Source: Bacteroidales bacterium (GTDB lineage: Bacteria; Bacteroidota; Bacteroidia; Bacteroidales; F082). Taken from it: a stretch of 64,000 nt of DNA. The notes below the pieces were generated by a model. That model made no database searches. It was not told the origin of the DNA and was given only the letters and a program-made list of their open reading frames with translations. This document shows positions 18,424 to 27,113 of the stretch, in pieces. A program made the translations under genes and the position numbers. The stretch spans positions 1 through 64,000 of the forward strand of contig JAKSMX010000003.1 in NCBI GenBank assembly GCA_024400305.1, written 5' to 3'. The stretch's first letter is position 1; every line of letters starts with the position of its first letter.

Positions 18424-19608
18424 TTAATTATCAACGTTGTTTATCTCCCAATGGCCGCCTTTCAACGGTCCGACTCGTAAAATTATATCAGCCTCTTTCA
18501 TGATCTCAATAAGAGTTGACACATATCTTCTTGAAATTTTTAGGCTATTAACCATTGATTCGATAGTCACAAACTTATCTTCTTTTATCAAATTCAAGAT
18601 ACCCTTTGATTTTTCGAATGCTTTTTTCAATGTTTTGTCAATTTCAAACAGATGGTCGATTCCATAAATGTCGTCTTCGTAATCCTTTGTTTTTAGTGCA
18701 TTTTTTAATGCATTTTTTAGTATCAAATCTTTTTTGTTTTGTTTTTTCTTATTCTCATTGATGACAAGTTTGCCATTTACAATCATGTTTTTCAATGTGT
18801 TAAGAATACAATCAAGCATAAATTTGATGAATATCGTGCTTTCTCCGCGGTTGTCGGCGATGAGCAGCACCTTATAATAATTCTGCTGGTTCTCCCTGAT
18901 GATATTTTCGATCGGGATCCATGCGAAGATCGGTTTCCATTTTGCGAGGAGTGCTGTCTGCCAAAGCCGTCCCATGCGTCCGTTGCCGTCGAGGAACGGG
19001 TGGATGAACTCAAATTCATAATGAAACACGCAGCTTTTGATCAGCGGATGCACGTTGCTGTTCCTGACCCAGGCGAAGAGGTTCGACATGTTGGCAGGCA
19101 CGATGTTGCTTGGCGGCGCCAAATGTATGATATTCATGCCATCAGTGACACCGACGCTCTTGCTGCGGTATTTGCCGCTCGTCTCCACGAGGTCGCCCAT
19201 CAGGACACCGTGTGCCTTTTTGAGGTCTTTTTCGAGATAAGGATTCAGGTCGGGAAGCATGTCGTAAGCCTTGAATGCATTTTTCACCTCCTTGATTTCC
19301 TTTTCGGAACCGGCGACATGTTTCCCGTCGAGGATGTCGGTCACCTGTTCAATGGTGAGCGTGTTATTCTCAATCGCCAACGAAGCCTGTATTGTCTTGA
19401 TTCTGTTTTCCTTACGGAGAAGCGGATGCATTCCGTCAGGGTTGAGGATTTCCATTTCGGAAATAAGTTCTACAATTTCCGCCACCTGATTCATAATCTC
19501 GTCGGTGATTTTATACGGCGGGATGTTGTAGTCGGCCTGTTTTTCCTGAAGGTCGTATCCGAACGTCTCGACAGTTGTCCAATCGGGGTATTGATGTGAA
19601 TTTTTCAT
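18424..19608 (-). CDS. Fic family protein, N-terminally inhibited (class II)
   Basis: 394 residues from the ATG at 19608. The N-terminal Fic_N region carries the inhibitory motif SLAIEN (Ser76...Glu80-Asn81), and the catalytic motif HPFLDGNGRMGR starts at His203. A Lys/Asn-rich stretch near 300-330 leads to a C-terminal winged-helix (KFVTIESMVNSLKISRRYVSTL). Fic enzymes transfer AMP or another nucleotide moiety to hydroxyl groups of target proteins; the N-terminal Glu normally blocks this by clamping the ATP gamma-phosphate site. The longer frame from 19644 is rejected because a TATCTTTGC promoter (19632-19640) lies inside it. The winged helix suggests DNA binding, perhaps autoregulation. Confidence 0.92.
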   Translation of the reverse strand: MKNSHQYPDWTTVETFGYDLQEKQADYNIPPYKITDEIMNQVAEIVELISEMEILNPDGMHPLLRKENRIKTIQASLAIENNTLTIEQVTDILDGKHVAGSEKEIKEVKNAFKAYDMLPDLNPYLEKDLKKAHGVLMGDLVETSGKYRSKSVGVTDGMNIIHLAPPSNIVPANMSNLFAWVRNSNVHPLIKSCVFHYEFEFIHPFLDGNGRMGRLWQTALLAKWKPIFAWIPIENIIRENQQNYYKVLLIADNRGESTIFIKFMLDCILNTLKNMIVNGKLVINENKKKQNKKDLILKNALKNALKTKDYEDDIYGIDHLFEIDKTLKKAFEKSKGILNLIKEDKFVTIESMVNSLKISRRYVSTLIEIMKEADIILRVGPLKGGHWEINNVDN

Positions 19609-19631
19609 ATTAAAAAGGTCCAAAAATCGCT

Positions 19632-19640
19632 GCAAAGATA
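19632..19640 (-). promoter_or_regulatory. -7 promoter element for the Fic gene
   Basis: The minus strand reads TATCTTTGC, 24 bases before the ATG at 19608. Confidence 0.65.
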
Positions 19641-19770
19641 GCAAAAAAAATCAAAAAGCACTCCAAAGACGTTGTGAAAATTGATGCTCAATGGCAATTT
19701 TTTTTGACGATGAGTCTTGAAAATTTCCATTTTTTTTAAAGATTTTGGTTGCCTGATTAAATTAATTTCA

Positions 19771-19779
19771 TATTTTTGC
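19771..19779 (+). promoter_or_regulatory. -7 promoter element for the nitroreductase gene
   Basis: TATTTTTGC, 21 bases before the ATG at 19800. This short leader supports the start that includes the lipoprotein signal. Confidence 0.65.
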
Positions 19780-19799
19780 GCTCAAAATAAGTTGAAAAA

Positions 19800-20417
19800 A
19801 TGAAAAATATCATTTTGACAATTATCACGGCGGCACTGTTATTATGCAGTTGCGATAAGTGCGAAAAAACAAACGAAAAAGCAATGAATTCAACAATGGA
19901 AGACCTGCTGACGCGCCGCAGCGTGCGCAGCTACACCGACGAAGTGCCTCCGATGGAGGTGATTGAAGAAATCTGTAAGGCCGGCACATACGCCCCGACA
20001 GGAATGAACAGACAAGCCCCTGTCATCATCGCAGTGACAAACCGCGAGGTGCGCGACAAGCTGAGTAAACTCAACGCCGACGTGTTCGGCAAAGACAACG
20101 ACACGGACCCGTTCTACGGCGCTCCGGTGGTGCTGGTGGTGCTGTCCGACACAACAGCCGCGCCCACATGGAAAGAAGACGGCTCACTCGTGATGGGCAA
20201 CCTTTTAAACGCAGCACACGCCAAAGGGCTTGGCTCATGCTGGATACACCGCGCCAAAGAGGTGTTCGAGACTGAAGAAGGCAAAGCAATACTCCGCGGT
20301 CTCGGCATCGATGACACCAAATACGTCGGAATCGGCAACTGCATCCTCGGCTACGTGAAGGGCGACTATCCGGTGGCAAGACCGAGAAAAGACAACTATG
20401 TTTACTGGATTAAGTGA
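19800..20417 (+). CDS. Nitroreductase family protein with lipoprotein signal
   Basis: 205 residues. Residues 1-18 look like a type II signal peptide (two Lys/Asn, hydrophobic run, then LLCSC with Cys18 as lipid acceptor). The rest is a nitroreductase fold: RRSVRSYTDE near residue 38 binds FMN phosphate, TYAPTGMNRQ near 62 and GLGSCWIHRA near 146 are usual family positions. Most nitroreductases are cytoplasmic FMN/NAD(P)H enzymes, so an exported lipoprotein form is unusual. A cytoplasmic form could begin at Met29 (MNSTMEDLLTRR), but the promoter lies just before the first ATG. The substrate is unknown. Confidence 0.85.
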   Translation: MKNIILTIITAALLLCSCDKCEKTNEKAMNSTMEDLLTRRSVRSYTDEVPPMEVIEEICKAGTYAPTGMNRQAPVIIAVTNREVRDKLSKLNADVFGKDNDTDPFYGAPVVLVVLSDTTAAPTWKEDGSLVMGNLLNAAHAKGLGSCWIHRAKEVFETEEGKAILRGLGIDDTKYVGIGNCILGYVKGDYPVARPRKDNYVYWIK

Positions 20418-20431
20418 TGGCGGACAAATTT

Positions 20432-21682
20432 TTAGTCTATTTTCACGCGGTCGATGTATGAAACCCATGTTCCGCCGCTGTCAATTTTGCGCTTTAAGGT
20501 GAAAAGCATTCCTTTGTAAATGACAATCTTATTGTTTGTCCATTGGTTTACTTCAACCTTGGGTGTCGTCGTGCCTTTGTAAATGTCTATCTCGTTAAGC
20601 GTTGTCCCAAAAATGGTGTAGTACCTGTCAAAAGCCGCGTCGTGAAAAATTCTGTATCGCCAGAACTCCTTTTTCGTCGGATATGAGATGTCGCATTTCC
20701 CCAAAAGTTTTAAGCTCTCATCGTAACGTTCTATGGTCTGGTTTGAATGATTGAAAAACACGAGGGTGTCGCCTTGGGCGAACAAGAAGGCGGGCTTTGG
20801 GTGAATCCATGCGTTTTGAAGAAAAACGGACCACTCCTCAAGCGTAGGGCCGTGCCCGAGTGGGTGCTTGCTATAATAATTCATTTCGTCGAAATATTCT
20901 TTTCGCGATTTTTCATCAACGTTCCTGAAAATACATTCCGATTTCTTGTCTTCAAGGTTCACGCGAAAAAACAAGTCGGAGTAAATGTCAGTGTTTGCCT
21001 GCTTGTAGTAAAGGTATTTTTCAGTAAAGAAAAGACTGTTTTGCATAACTTCAAAATAATGTTTCCTTTCACTCGGAAATTCGACGCGATAGCCTTTTTC
21101 GCAGCCAACAACCTGATAGACACTGTCTTGGCAAACGATTTGGCATTGTCCGAAGCAGTCAGCATGAAGGCTCTCGGGCTTGTGATTTCTTGCAATCGGG
21201 ATGGTGTCAACGGCGTTGAAAAGTATGTCCGTTACGAGAATGCGGGAATCTGTTTTGGAGCCGTCCTTTCGCTGGAGCATCATCACCTTGTCATCCACAA
21301 TCTCGAAGTCCATCAGCACGTATTTAGGTTCCCTGTACCTGACCGTTTTTTCAGACGAGACAAGGGCTTCGTCGAGCATATAGTTCATGCGTTTCATATT
21401 GAAACTTATCCTAACCGTATCATTTTCAAGTATCTTCGGCGTGAGAAACACCGAGGTGTCGTGGTAGCCAATGCAGGTGTAGATGAGTTCTATGGTTTTG
21501 TCTTTGCCGAAAAGAAGAAGTTCGTAGTCGCCTTTCGCGTCGGAGGCTGTTCCGTAAGGCGTTCCGGCAACGGATATGTTCACGTTCTCAACGCCGATGT
21601 TGCCGACAATGATGTTTTTTTGTTGGGCACATACATTGACACAGACCAAAAAGAAGAGAGAAATGGCGAATGTTCTTTTCAT
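20432..21682 (-). CDS. Exported protein with carboxypeptidase-regulatory-like domain and propeller-like region
   Basis: 416 residues. A signal peptide covers residues 1-19 (ISLFFLVCVNVCAQ). Residues 21-105 (NIIVGNIGVENVNISVAGTPYGTASDAKGDYEL) form the CarboxypepD_reg-like beta-sandwich common at the N-terminus of Bacteroidota outer-membrane proteins. The remaining 300 residues are beta-strand rich with Tyr and Asp, in a pattern like a six-bladed propeller (KYVLMDFEIVDDKVMML..., ERYDESLKLLGKCDI). There is no barrel or TonB box, so it is probably periplasmic or surface-attached. The role is unknown; it lies downstream of feoB on the same strand with 135 bases between them. Confidence 0.75.
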   Translation of the reverse strand: MKRTFAISLFFLVCVNVCAQQKNIIVGNIGVENVNISVAGTPYGTASDAKGDYELLLFGKDKTIELIYTCIGYHDTSVFLTPKILENDTVRISFNMKRMNYMLDEALVSSEKTVRYREPKYVLMDFEIVDDKVMMLQRKDGSKTDSRILVTDILFNAVDTIPIARNHKPESLHADCFGQCQIVCQDSVYQVVGCEKGYRVEFPSERKHYFEVMQNSLFFTEKYLYYKQANTDIYSDLFFRVNLEDKKSECIFRNVDEKSRKEYFDEMNYYSKHPLGHGPTLEEWSVFLQNAWIHPKPAFLFAQGDTLVFFNHSNQTIERYDESLKLLGKCDISYPTKKEFWRYRIFHDAAFDRYYTIFGTTLNEIDIYKGTTTPKVEVNQWTNNKIVIYKGMLFTLKRKIDSGGTWVSYIDRVKID

Positions 21683-21817
21683 AACGATTTTTCTTTAAAG
21701 ATTATTGTGGCTTCTGTTTTCACTTATTCCATGCCGCCCATTTGAATTTCGCGAAGTCCGTGTTTTCCGTTTTTATCGGACAGCAATAAGAAATAAATCA
21801 TTTGTTCAGCATAACAG

Positions 21818-23920
21818 CTATCCGAAAATCTGATACACTCCGAAAGCCACGATCCAAGCCAAAAGCAAAGAATTCACCACCGTAAACGCCGCCCAGCCTC
21901 GACCTATTTCCCTGCGCAGTGTCGCTATCGTCGCGATGCAAGGAAAATACAAAAGAACAAACAACATGAAAGCCCAACTCACCGCCGGCGTGAAAACATG
22001 CTGCCCGATTCTTGGCCCTGAAGTATAGACATCATCACGCATCGCTTTGGCCAATGAAGCCGTACCTTCTTCTTCATCAATGTGATACAATATCCCCATT
22101 GTGCTGACGATGGCTTCTTTGGCAGGAAGGCCGGTAAGAATACAGACGTTCATTTTCCAGTCGAAACCAAGCGGACGCATCACAGGCTCCATGCTTCGGC
22201 CGATCATCGCGAGATATGATTCCTCCTTGTTCGCGCCGTTGTCGGTCTTGTCATTCGGGAAATATTCCAAAGCCCAGATTACGACCGAGGCCGCGAGTAT
22301 CACCGTCGAAATCTTCTTAAGGTAATCAGAAGTGCGCTCCCAAATATGTGCACCTGTGTTGCGCAATGTCGGCTTTCTGAACGGCGGCAGTTCGGAAACG
22401 TAGTCATTTTCAGACTGTCTGAAACATTTCGTGCGTTTCATTATAAAAGCGAAAATTATTGCGAAAACAATGCCAATGACATACATCGACATCATTACCA
22501 ATGACTTGTATTTTGCAAAAAACGCCGCAACAAACAACATATATACAGGCAACCGCGCCGAACACGACATGAACGGAATCATGAGCATTGTCAGCGTTCT
22601 GTCTTTTTTGTTGTCAATTGATTTTGCTGCAAGAATCGCCGGGACGTTGCAGCCGAAGCCGATGAGCATCGGGATGAACGAACGTCCGTGAAGCCCTATC
22701 GGGTGCATAATCTTGTCCATCACGAAGGCGGCGCGCGACATGTAGCCGGAGTCTTCAAGCATCGAGAGGAAGAAGAAAAGGATGATGATGTTGGGCAGAA
22801 AAGCGAGCACCGCCCCCACTCCCATCACCACGCCGTCGATGACCATGCTGCTGAACCAACCGTGAGGCATGATGCCGCGGAGCCAGTCGGCGACGAAGTT
22901 CACACCGCTGTCAATCCAGTCCTGCGGATATGCGCCGAGCGTGAAAGTCGCTTCAAAAACAAGGAAAAGCACCAAAAGCAGCAACGGCAGTCCGAGCCAA
23001 CGGTTTGTCAAAACGGCATCGAGTTTCTGCAGAAAAGTATGGTCGCTGTCGTCTTTGCTGTGACGCAACGTCTCCTGCAACGCACCGTGGACGAAACCAT
23101 AACTCGCCGATTTCAAAAGCTCAGCGGGCGAAATATGAAACTCACGCCTCAACACTTTCGCCTCATTGCTTACCACAGCCTCAATCTCTTTATCATGGCC
23201 GTTTAAAAATTCCCGGCAATTCTCAAAATCCTGCAACAGTCTGATTGCCACATATCTTTTGTCATAATCGCGCAAGTCAGGAAATGACAACACCACTTCT
23301 TCAATCTTTCCGATGGAACGTTCAAGATCCTGACCGTACGGGACATGAGTGTGTTTCACACCTTCGTTTTTCACGATGGCACCGATTATCACATTCAGAA
23401 GCTCGTTGATTCCTTTTCCGCTCGACGAGTCAGTAGGTGTCGCCTTGAAACCCATCATATTGCCAAGCTGTTCATAATCAACGGAATGATCAGTAGCGAG
23501 AAGGTCATCGTATTTGTTCAAAGCGACGACAAGGCGCGAGTGCATGTCGATAAGGTGTGCCGTGAGATGAAGGCTTTCCTCAAGATTTGTCGAGTCAACG
23601 ACATTCAGAATCAGGTCGGGCTTGTGATTTTTAACGAAACCAGCCACACGTCTTGCAGTGACATGAGGATCTGCGGCAACATTAACGTCTTGTATATCAA
23701 CGAACCTGATGGTCTGTCCATTAAAGATGACAGCATCAGGCTCGTCAGTTAGATCTGTTTTCTTGTATATTTGTTCGAGCAACGCAGTATGATTGCTGTC
23801 AGGCATTCCAACAACAAGCACCAGCAGCTTGCGCCCGCGTAAATTCGCCATTCTGATGCATGACAAACCATTTGAGCATTTTTCGCATTGTCCGCTACAA
23901 ATAAAATCCTGTTCGATCAT
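21818..23920 (-). CDS. feoB: FeoB-like ferrous iron/metal transporter with degenerate GTPase domain
   Basis: 700 residues. The membrane domain is a good FeoB: gate motifs GFGCNVPAILAAKSI and GLPAKEAIVSTMGILY are present with about eight helices. The N-terminal G domain is altered: the P-loop reads GMPDSNHT (38-45) instead of GxPNxGKT, the DxxG motif reads DIQD (75-78), while NKYD (G4) and SSSGKGI (G5) are kept. Before it is a four-Cys motif, CX3CX2CX5C (8, 12, 15, 21). GTP hydrolysis is probably weak or absent. No feoA-like domain or gene is next to it. Metal could be Fe2+ or Mn2+. It has its own promoter. Confidence 0.88.
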   Translation of the reverse strand: MIEQDFICSGQCEKCSNGLSCIRMANLRGRKLLVLVVGMPDSNHTALLEQIYKKTDLTDEPDAVIFNGQTIRFVDIQDVNVAADPHVTARRVAGFVKNHKPDLILNVVDSTNLEESLHLTAHLIDMHSRLVVALNKYDDLLATDHSVDYEQLGNMMGFKATPTDSSSGKGINELLNVIIGAIVKNEGVKHTHVPYGQDLERSIGKIEEVVLSFPDLRDYDKRYVAIRLLQDFENCREFLNGHDKEIEAVVSNEAKVLRREFHISPAELLKSASYGFVHGALQETLRHSKDDSDHTFLQKLDAVLTNRWLGLPLLLLVLFLVFEATFTLGAYPQDWIDSGVNFVADWLRGIMPHGWFSSMVIDGVVMGVGAVLAFLPNIIILFFFLSMLEDSGYMSRAAFVMDKIMHPIGLHGRSFIPMLIGFGCNVPAILAAKSIDNKKDRTLTMLMIPFMSCSARLPVYMLFVAAFFAKYKSLVMMSMYVIGIVFAIIFAFIMKRTKCFRQSENDYVSELPPFRKPTLRNTGAHIWERTSDYLKKISTVILAASVVIWALEYFPNDKTDNGANKEESYLAMIGRSMEPVMRPLGFDWKMNVCILTGLPAKEAIVSTMGILYHIDEEEGTASLAKAMRDDVYTSGPRIGQHVFTPAVSWAFMLFVLLYFPCIATIATLRREIGRGWAAFTVVNSLLLAWIVAFGVYQIFG

Positions 23921-23939
23921 CTTAAAATAATTTCAGTTT

Positions 23940-23948
23940 GCAAAAATA
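23940..23948 (-). promoter_or_regulatory. -7 promoter element for feoB
   Basis: The minus strand reads TATTTTTGC, 19 bases before the feoB ATG. No clear Fur-type palindrome was recognised around it. Confidence 0.6.
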
Positions 23949-24012
23949 CTAAATTTTAAGACAAAACGACCTCTTATTTAGAATTATTATAAATAATTTT
24001 TCAAAAATGTGA

Positions 24013-24825
24013 TTAGTCGTTCCAAAGATCGAAAAAATGTTTCACGGGACCGAATCCGTGACCGATTTCGTAGTCAGCACCGGCGACAATTGCATTATTG
24101 ATGTATTTTTTGGCTTCGGCGGCGGCTTCATGCAAAGAAAGTCCTTTTGCGAGGAACGAAGCGAACGCCGATGACATCGTACAACCGGTTCCGTGAGTGT
24201 TTTTTGTATAGACACGTACCGATGGAAGTTCATAAAAGCACTTATTCTCAATGTCATAGAAAATGTCAACGAGTTTTTCTTCCGTCAGATGACCGGCTTT
24301 GAGTAGCACCGAAGTACCGATTTTTCCGGCTAATATTCGTGCAGCATCGGGCAGTTCCGACTGATGTTCAAGTTTCACGCCACCGAGAAGTATTTCCGCT
24401 TCGGGGATGTTCGGGGTTATGACACGAGCCATTGGCATCAATTTTGCGACAAGCATATTTACTGCGCTTTCTTCAATAAGACGGTGTCCGGATGTCGAAA
24501 CCATCACTGGATCAAGGACAATGTTTTTAACTTCAAATTTGGCAAGTGTCTTTGCAACTCCGCAAACCACTTCCGCCGAATGCAACATTCCGATTTTCAC
24601 AGCGTCAACGCCGACGTCTTCGATAACGGCTTCAATCTGTTGTTCGATTATCTCAACGGGAATCGGGTGTACTGCCTTGACACCCAACGTGTTCTGCACC
24701 GTAATCGCCGTTATTGCCGACGCGGCGTAACATCCGCAGGCCGAAATAGTCTTTATGTCAGCCTGGATTCCGGCTCCGCCGCCGGAGTCACTTCCGGCTA
24801 TTGTCAATACTCTGTTGTATTTCAT
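24013..24825 (-). CDS. thiD: Hydroxymethylpyrimidine / phosphomethylpyrimidine kinase
   Basis: 270 residues from the ATG at 24825 (MKYNRVLTIAGSDSGGGAGIQAD), which is where the family normally begins; the frame extends 11 codons further but without a conserved sequence. The N-terminal AGSDSGGGAGIQADIKT motif binds the pyrimidine and phosphates and the C-terminal NTHGTGCTMSSAFAS is the ribokinase-fold anion hole with its catalytic Asp region replaced by Gly-Cys as in ThiD. It phosphorylates HMP to HMP-PP for thiamine synthesis. It is the last gene of the thiM, thiE-tenA, thiD operon, controlled by the TPP riboswitch at 27026-27103. Confidence 0.94.
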   Translation of the reverse strand: MKYNRVLTIAGSDSGGGAGIQADIKTISACGCYAASAITAITVQNTLGVKAVHPIPVEIIEQQIEAVIEDVGVDAVKIGMLHSAEVVCGVAKTLAKFEVKNIVLDPVMVSTSGHRLIEESAVNMLVAKLMPMARVITPNIPEAEILLGGVKLEHQSELPDAARILAGKIGTSVLLKAGHLTEEKLVDIFYDIENKCFYELPSVRVYTKNTHGTGCTMSSAFASFLAKGLSLHEAAAEAKKYINNAIVAGADYEIGHGFGPVKHFFDLWND

Positions 24826-24902
24826 AATTTGAATTTTTTCATGAGTTTTTTTACGCAAGTTCTATGTTTTCTTTCACCTTTATAACTTTACAACTTCTCA
24901 CC

Positions 24903-26171
24903 TCAATAGCACTGTTCCCAGAACCTTAATTCCATTTCCGTTGAAATCACAAATGCCTCTCTCATTGCGGCACGACGCTGCGGTGATTCTTTTTCCGCCA
25001 TTTCATTTATGATACTCAATGCTTTACGAACACCGTCATCCATCATATCCGAAGCATAGCATGAGATCCATTCGTGATACGGATTCTTGTCGCCGCCTTT
25101 TTCAATGCTGATGATGTATTTCCCGACCTCGCTGTAAACCCACATGCACGGCAGCAAGGCCGCCAACGCCATACTTAAATCTCCTGACTCAAAATACTGC
25201 CTTGTATGGTTCATGTATTCGGTTGTTTTCTTCATTGGCACGATATTTGCGGCAATATTATCACCTATCATTTGCTCATGCATGACATGTTCGGCCTCCA
25301 TACCTTCCATCGCAAATTTCATAAAGCTGTCCTTCATTTCGCCATCTGGCAACATTTCAGCTAAACGTAACAATTCGCCGCAATAATTAATAAGGTATAT
25401 GTCATCTTGATAAAGATAACGAAGAAATTTCTCGTAAGGCAATGTACCTGCCGCCATCTCCTGGATGAAAGGCGACTTGCGGATTTCGTCCATAAGTTGC
25501 TGGATGACACGCCACGCATTGTCAGACCAACGTCCTTGTGAATCTTTCACGATTTTGAGAAGCGTCGCAGCCGAATTCTTCGGTGAATCGGCGGAAACGA
25601 TGTCCGAGACCACGGCGATTCCATCCAAACCACTGAATATAACATCTTTAGCAGTCTTATGATTAATTCCTCCGATTCCAACGGTAGGATGCTTTGAGAG
25701 TGCGGAGACGAACTGAGCACCAGCAAGCAAAAACGGCGATTTCGTGTCTGTCTTTGTCGGGGTGGAGAAAATCGGGGAAACGCCAATGTAATCAACGTCA
25801 ATAAGATTCGCAGCTTTGACATCGTTAAGATTCTCGACGGAAATCCCTATTATCTTGTCAGGACCGAGAAGTTTCCTCGCAATTTCGTATGGCATGTCGC
25901 TCTGCCCGATATGCACGCCGTCGGCATCAACGGCAAGAGCGATGTCGATACGGTCGTTGATGATAAGCGGCACGTTATAAGGACGAAGAATCTCCTTCAG
26001 GTCTTGTGCGATTTTCAGGAAATCCCTTGTGCAGCAATACTTTTCGCGAAGCTGAACCATGGTGCAGCCGCCTTTCACAGCCTCTTCGACAACCCAGCGG
26101 ATGTCACGGCCTTTTGAAAGTTCGCGGTCGGTGACCAAATAAAGTGACAAGTCAAAATTGTTTCTACTCAT
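24903..26171 (-). CDS. thiE: Thiamine phosphate synthase fused to TenA-like aminopyrimidine hydrolase
   Basis: 422 residues with two complete domains. Residues 1-213 are ThiE: LYLVTDRELS, QLREKYC near 40, DGVHIGQSDMP near 84, TPTKTDTKSP near 138 and VGIGGI near 164. Residues 216-422 are TenA/thiaminase II: the active-site Cys342 in AALLPCMWVYSEVG and the terminal ELRFWEQ with Glu414. ThiE joins HMP-PP and thiazole phosphate; TenA recovers HMP from degraded thiamine. The fusion combines salvage and coupling in one polypeptide. The ATG overlaps the thiM stop by four bases. Confidence 0.93.
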   Translation of the reverse strand: MSRNNFDLSLYLVTDRELSKGRDIRWVVEEAVKGGCTMVQLREKYCCTRDFLKIAQDLKEILRPYNVPLIINDRIDIALAVDADGVHIGQSDMPYEIARKLLGPDKIIGISVENLNDVKAANLIDVDYIGVSPIFSTPTKTDTKSPFLLAGAQFVSALSKHPTVGIGGINHKTAKDVIFSGLDGIAVVSDIVSADSPKNSAATLLKIVKDSQGRWSDNAWRVIQQLMDEIRKSPFIQEMAAGTLPYEKFLRYLYQDDIYLINYCGELLRLAEMLPDGEMKDSFMKFAMEGMEAEHVMHEQMIGDNIAANIVPMKKTTEYMNHTRQYFESGDLSMALAALLPCMWVYSEVGKYIISIEKGGDKNPYHEWISCYASDMMDDGVRKALSIINEMAEKESPQRRAAMREAFVISTEMELRFWEQCY

Positions 26172-26962
26172 TGTCTTAAAGTTTTTAACAAAATATCTGG
26201 TGTTAATAAATAAAGTTCGTCAATAAAATTGGCAGGCATTGAGCCGGGACCGACTGACTTCCCAGCGGCGAGTTCGCCGGCGACACCCATCACCGCCATC
26301 GCATGGACAACAGCCTCGAAGATGTTTTTGTTCACCGAAGCGAAAACGCCAACCATCGATGAGGCTGTGCATCCCATCGCGGTGATGCGTGTCATCATCG
26401 GAGAGCCGTTGGAAACAGTCTCAACACGCTCGCCATCAGTGATGTAATCTGTTGGACCGGTGATTGTTACAACAGAATTTGAAAGTCTTGCCAAAAGTCT
26501 TGCCGACTCCAATGCACCGTTTGAAGTCTCCGTGCTGTCAACGCCACGGCTTCTGACATTACTGTTTGTCAAAGCCCCTATCTCTGAAGCGTTTCCGCGG
26601 ATGACATCGGGGTGGCATGTCTCGATGATTCTCCATGCTGTTTGGGTGCGAAATGTTGTGGCACCTGCGCCCACAGGGTCGAGAACTATCACGCCGCCAC
26701 GTTTTCTCATCGCAATCCCGGCTTTCAGCATTCCGTCAATCCATTGAGAATCAAGCGTTCCGATGTTTATCACCAATGCGTCGGCGATGGCGGTCATCTC
26801 TTCCATCTCCTCAACGGCGTGTGCCATGACCGGCGACGCACCGATTGCGAGAAGCGCGTTGGCACTGAAATTCATCGCGACATAATTGGTGATGTTGTGA
26901 ACCAACGGCGACTTTTGCCGGACGGCGTTCAAATCATCGACAAGATGTTCTTTGTTTATCAT
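26168..26962 (-). CDS. thiM: Hydroxyethylthiazole kinase
   Basis: 264 residues from the ATG at 26962; a TTG 12 bases upstream is less likely. Family motifs are PLVHNITNYVAMNFSANALLAIGASP near residue 20, VLDPVGAGAT near 92, RGNASEI near 118 and the ATP/anion-hole region TAMGCTASSMVGVF near 190. The enzyme phosphorylates hydroxyethylthiazole for salvage into thiamine. It is the first gene of the operon, immediately downstream of the TPP riboswitch, and overlaps thiE-tenA by four bases. With thiE-tenA and thiD the operon looks built for salvage; the de novo genes thiC, thiG, thiH and thiS are not in the window. Confidence 0.94.
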   Translation of the reverse strand: MINKEHLVDDLNAVRQKSPLVHNITNYVAMNFSANALLAIGASPVMAHAVEEMEEMTAIADALVINIGTLDSQWIDGMLKAGIAMRKRGGVIVLDPVGAGATTFRTQTAWRIIETCHPDVIRGNASEIGALTNSNVRSRGVDSTETSNGALESARLLARLSNSVVTITGPTDYITDGERVETVSNGSPMMTRITAMGCTASSMVGVFASVNKNIFEAVVHAMAVMGVAGELAAGKSVGPGSMPANFIDELYLLTPDILLKTLRQ

Positions 26963-27025
26963 ATTGCAAATCAATATTTTAATTTCAAAGAAGCATCCGA
27001 TTCGGAGAATTTCAAGAAATCTTGT

Positions 27026-27103
27026 GACTCAATTCCTACGGCAGCATTACCTGCATCAGGTTTTGAGGGTATAATCTCAGTCCGCGAGGACACCCCTTTG
27101 ATA
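27026..27103 (-). promoter_or_regulatory. TPP riboswitch (THI element) controlling thiM-thiE/tenA-thiD
   Basis: On the minus strand the sequence holds GGGGTG (near 27092-27097), CTGAGATTATACCC (27066-27079) and CCTGATGCAGGTAATGC followed by CCGTAGGAA, the conserved arms of the TPP aptamer. TCAA/TTGA at 27098-27101 and 27028-27031 close the P1 helix. It lies between the promoter and thiM. Confidence 0.93.
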
Positions 27104-27113
27104 TTTTGACGGT

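Noticed and set aside
21724-21801. 25-codon frame between feoB and the propeller-like gene (MIYFLLLSDKNGKHGLREIQ...)
   Set aside because: Protein-like ending (LREIQMGGME) but no ribosome-binding site, no promoter, and too short to support; could be a gene remnant.
24402-24885. Long plus-strand frames opposite thiD, dnaE and gyrA
   Set aside because: They are shadows of the minus-strand genes, with no promoter and low-quality composition.
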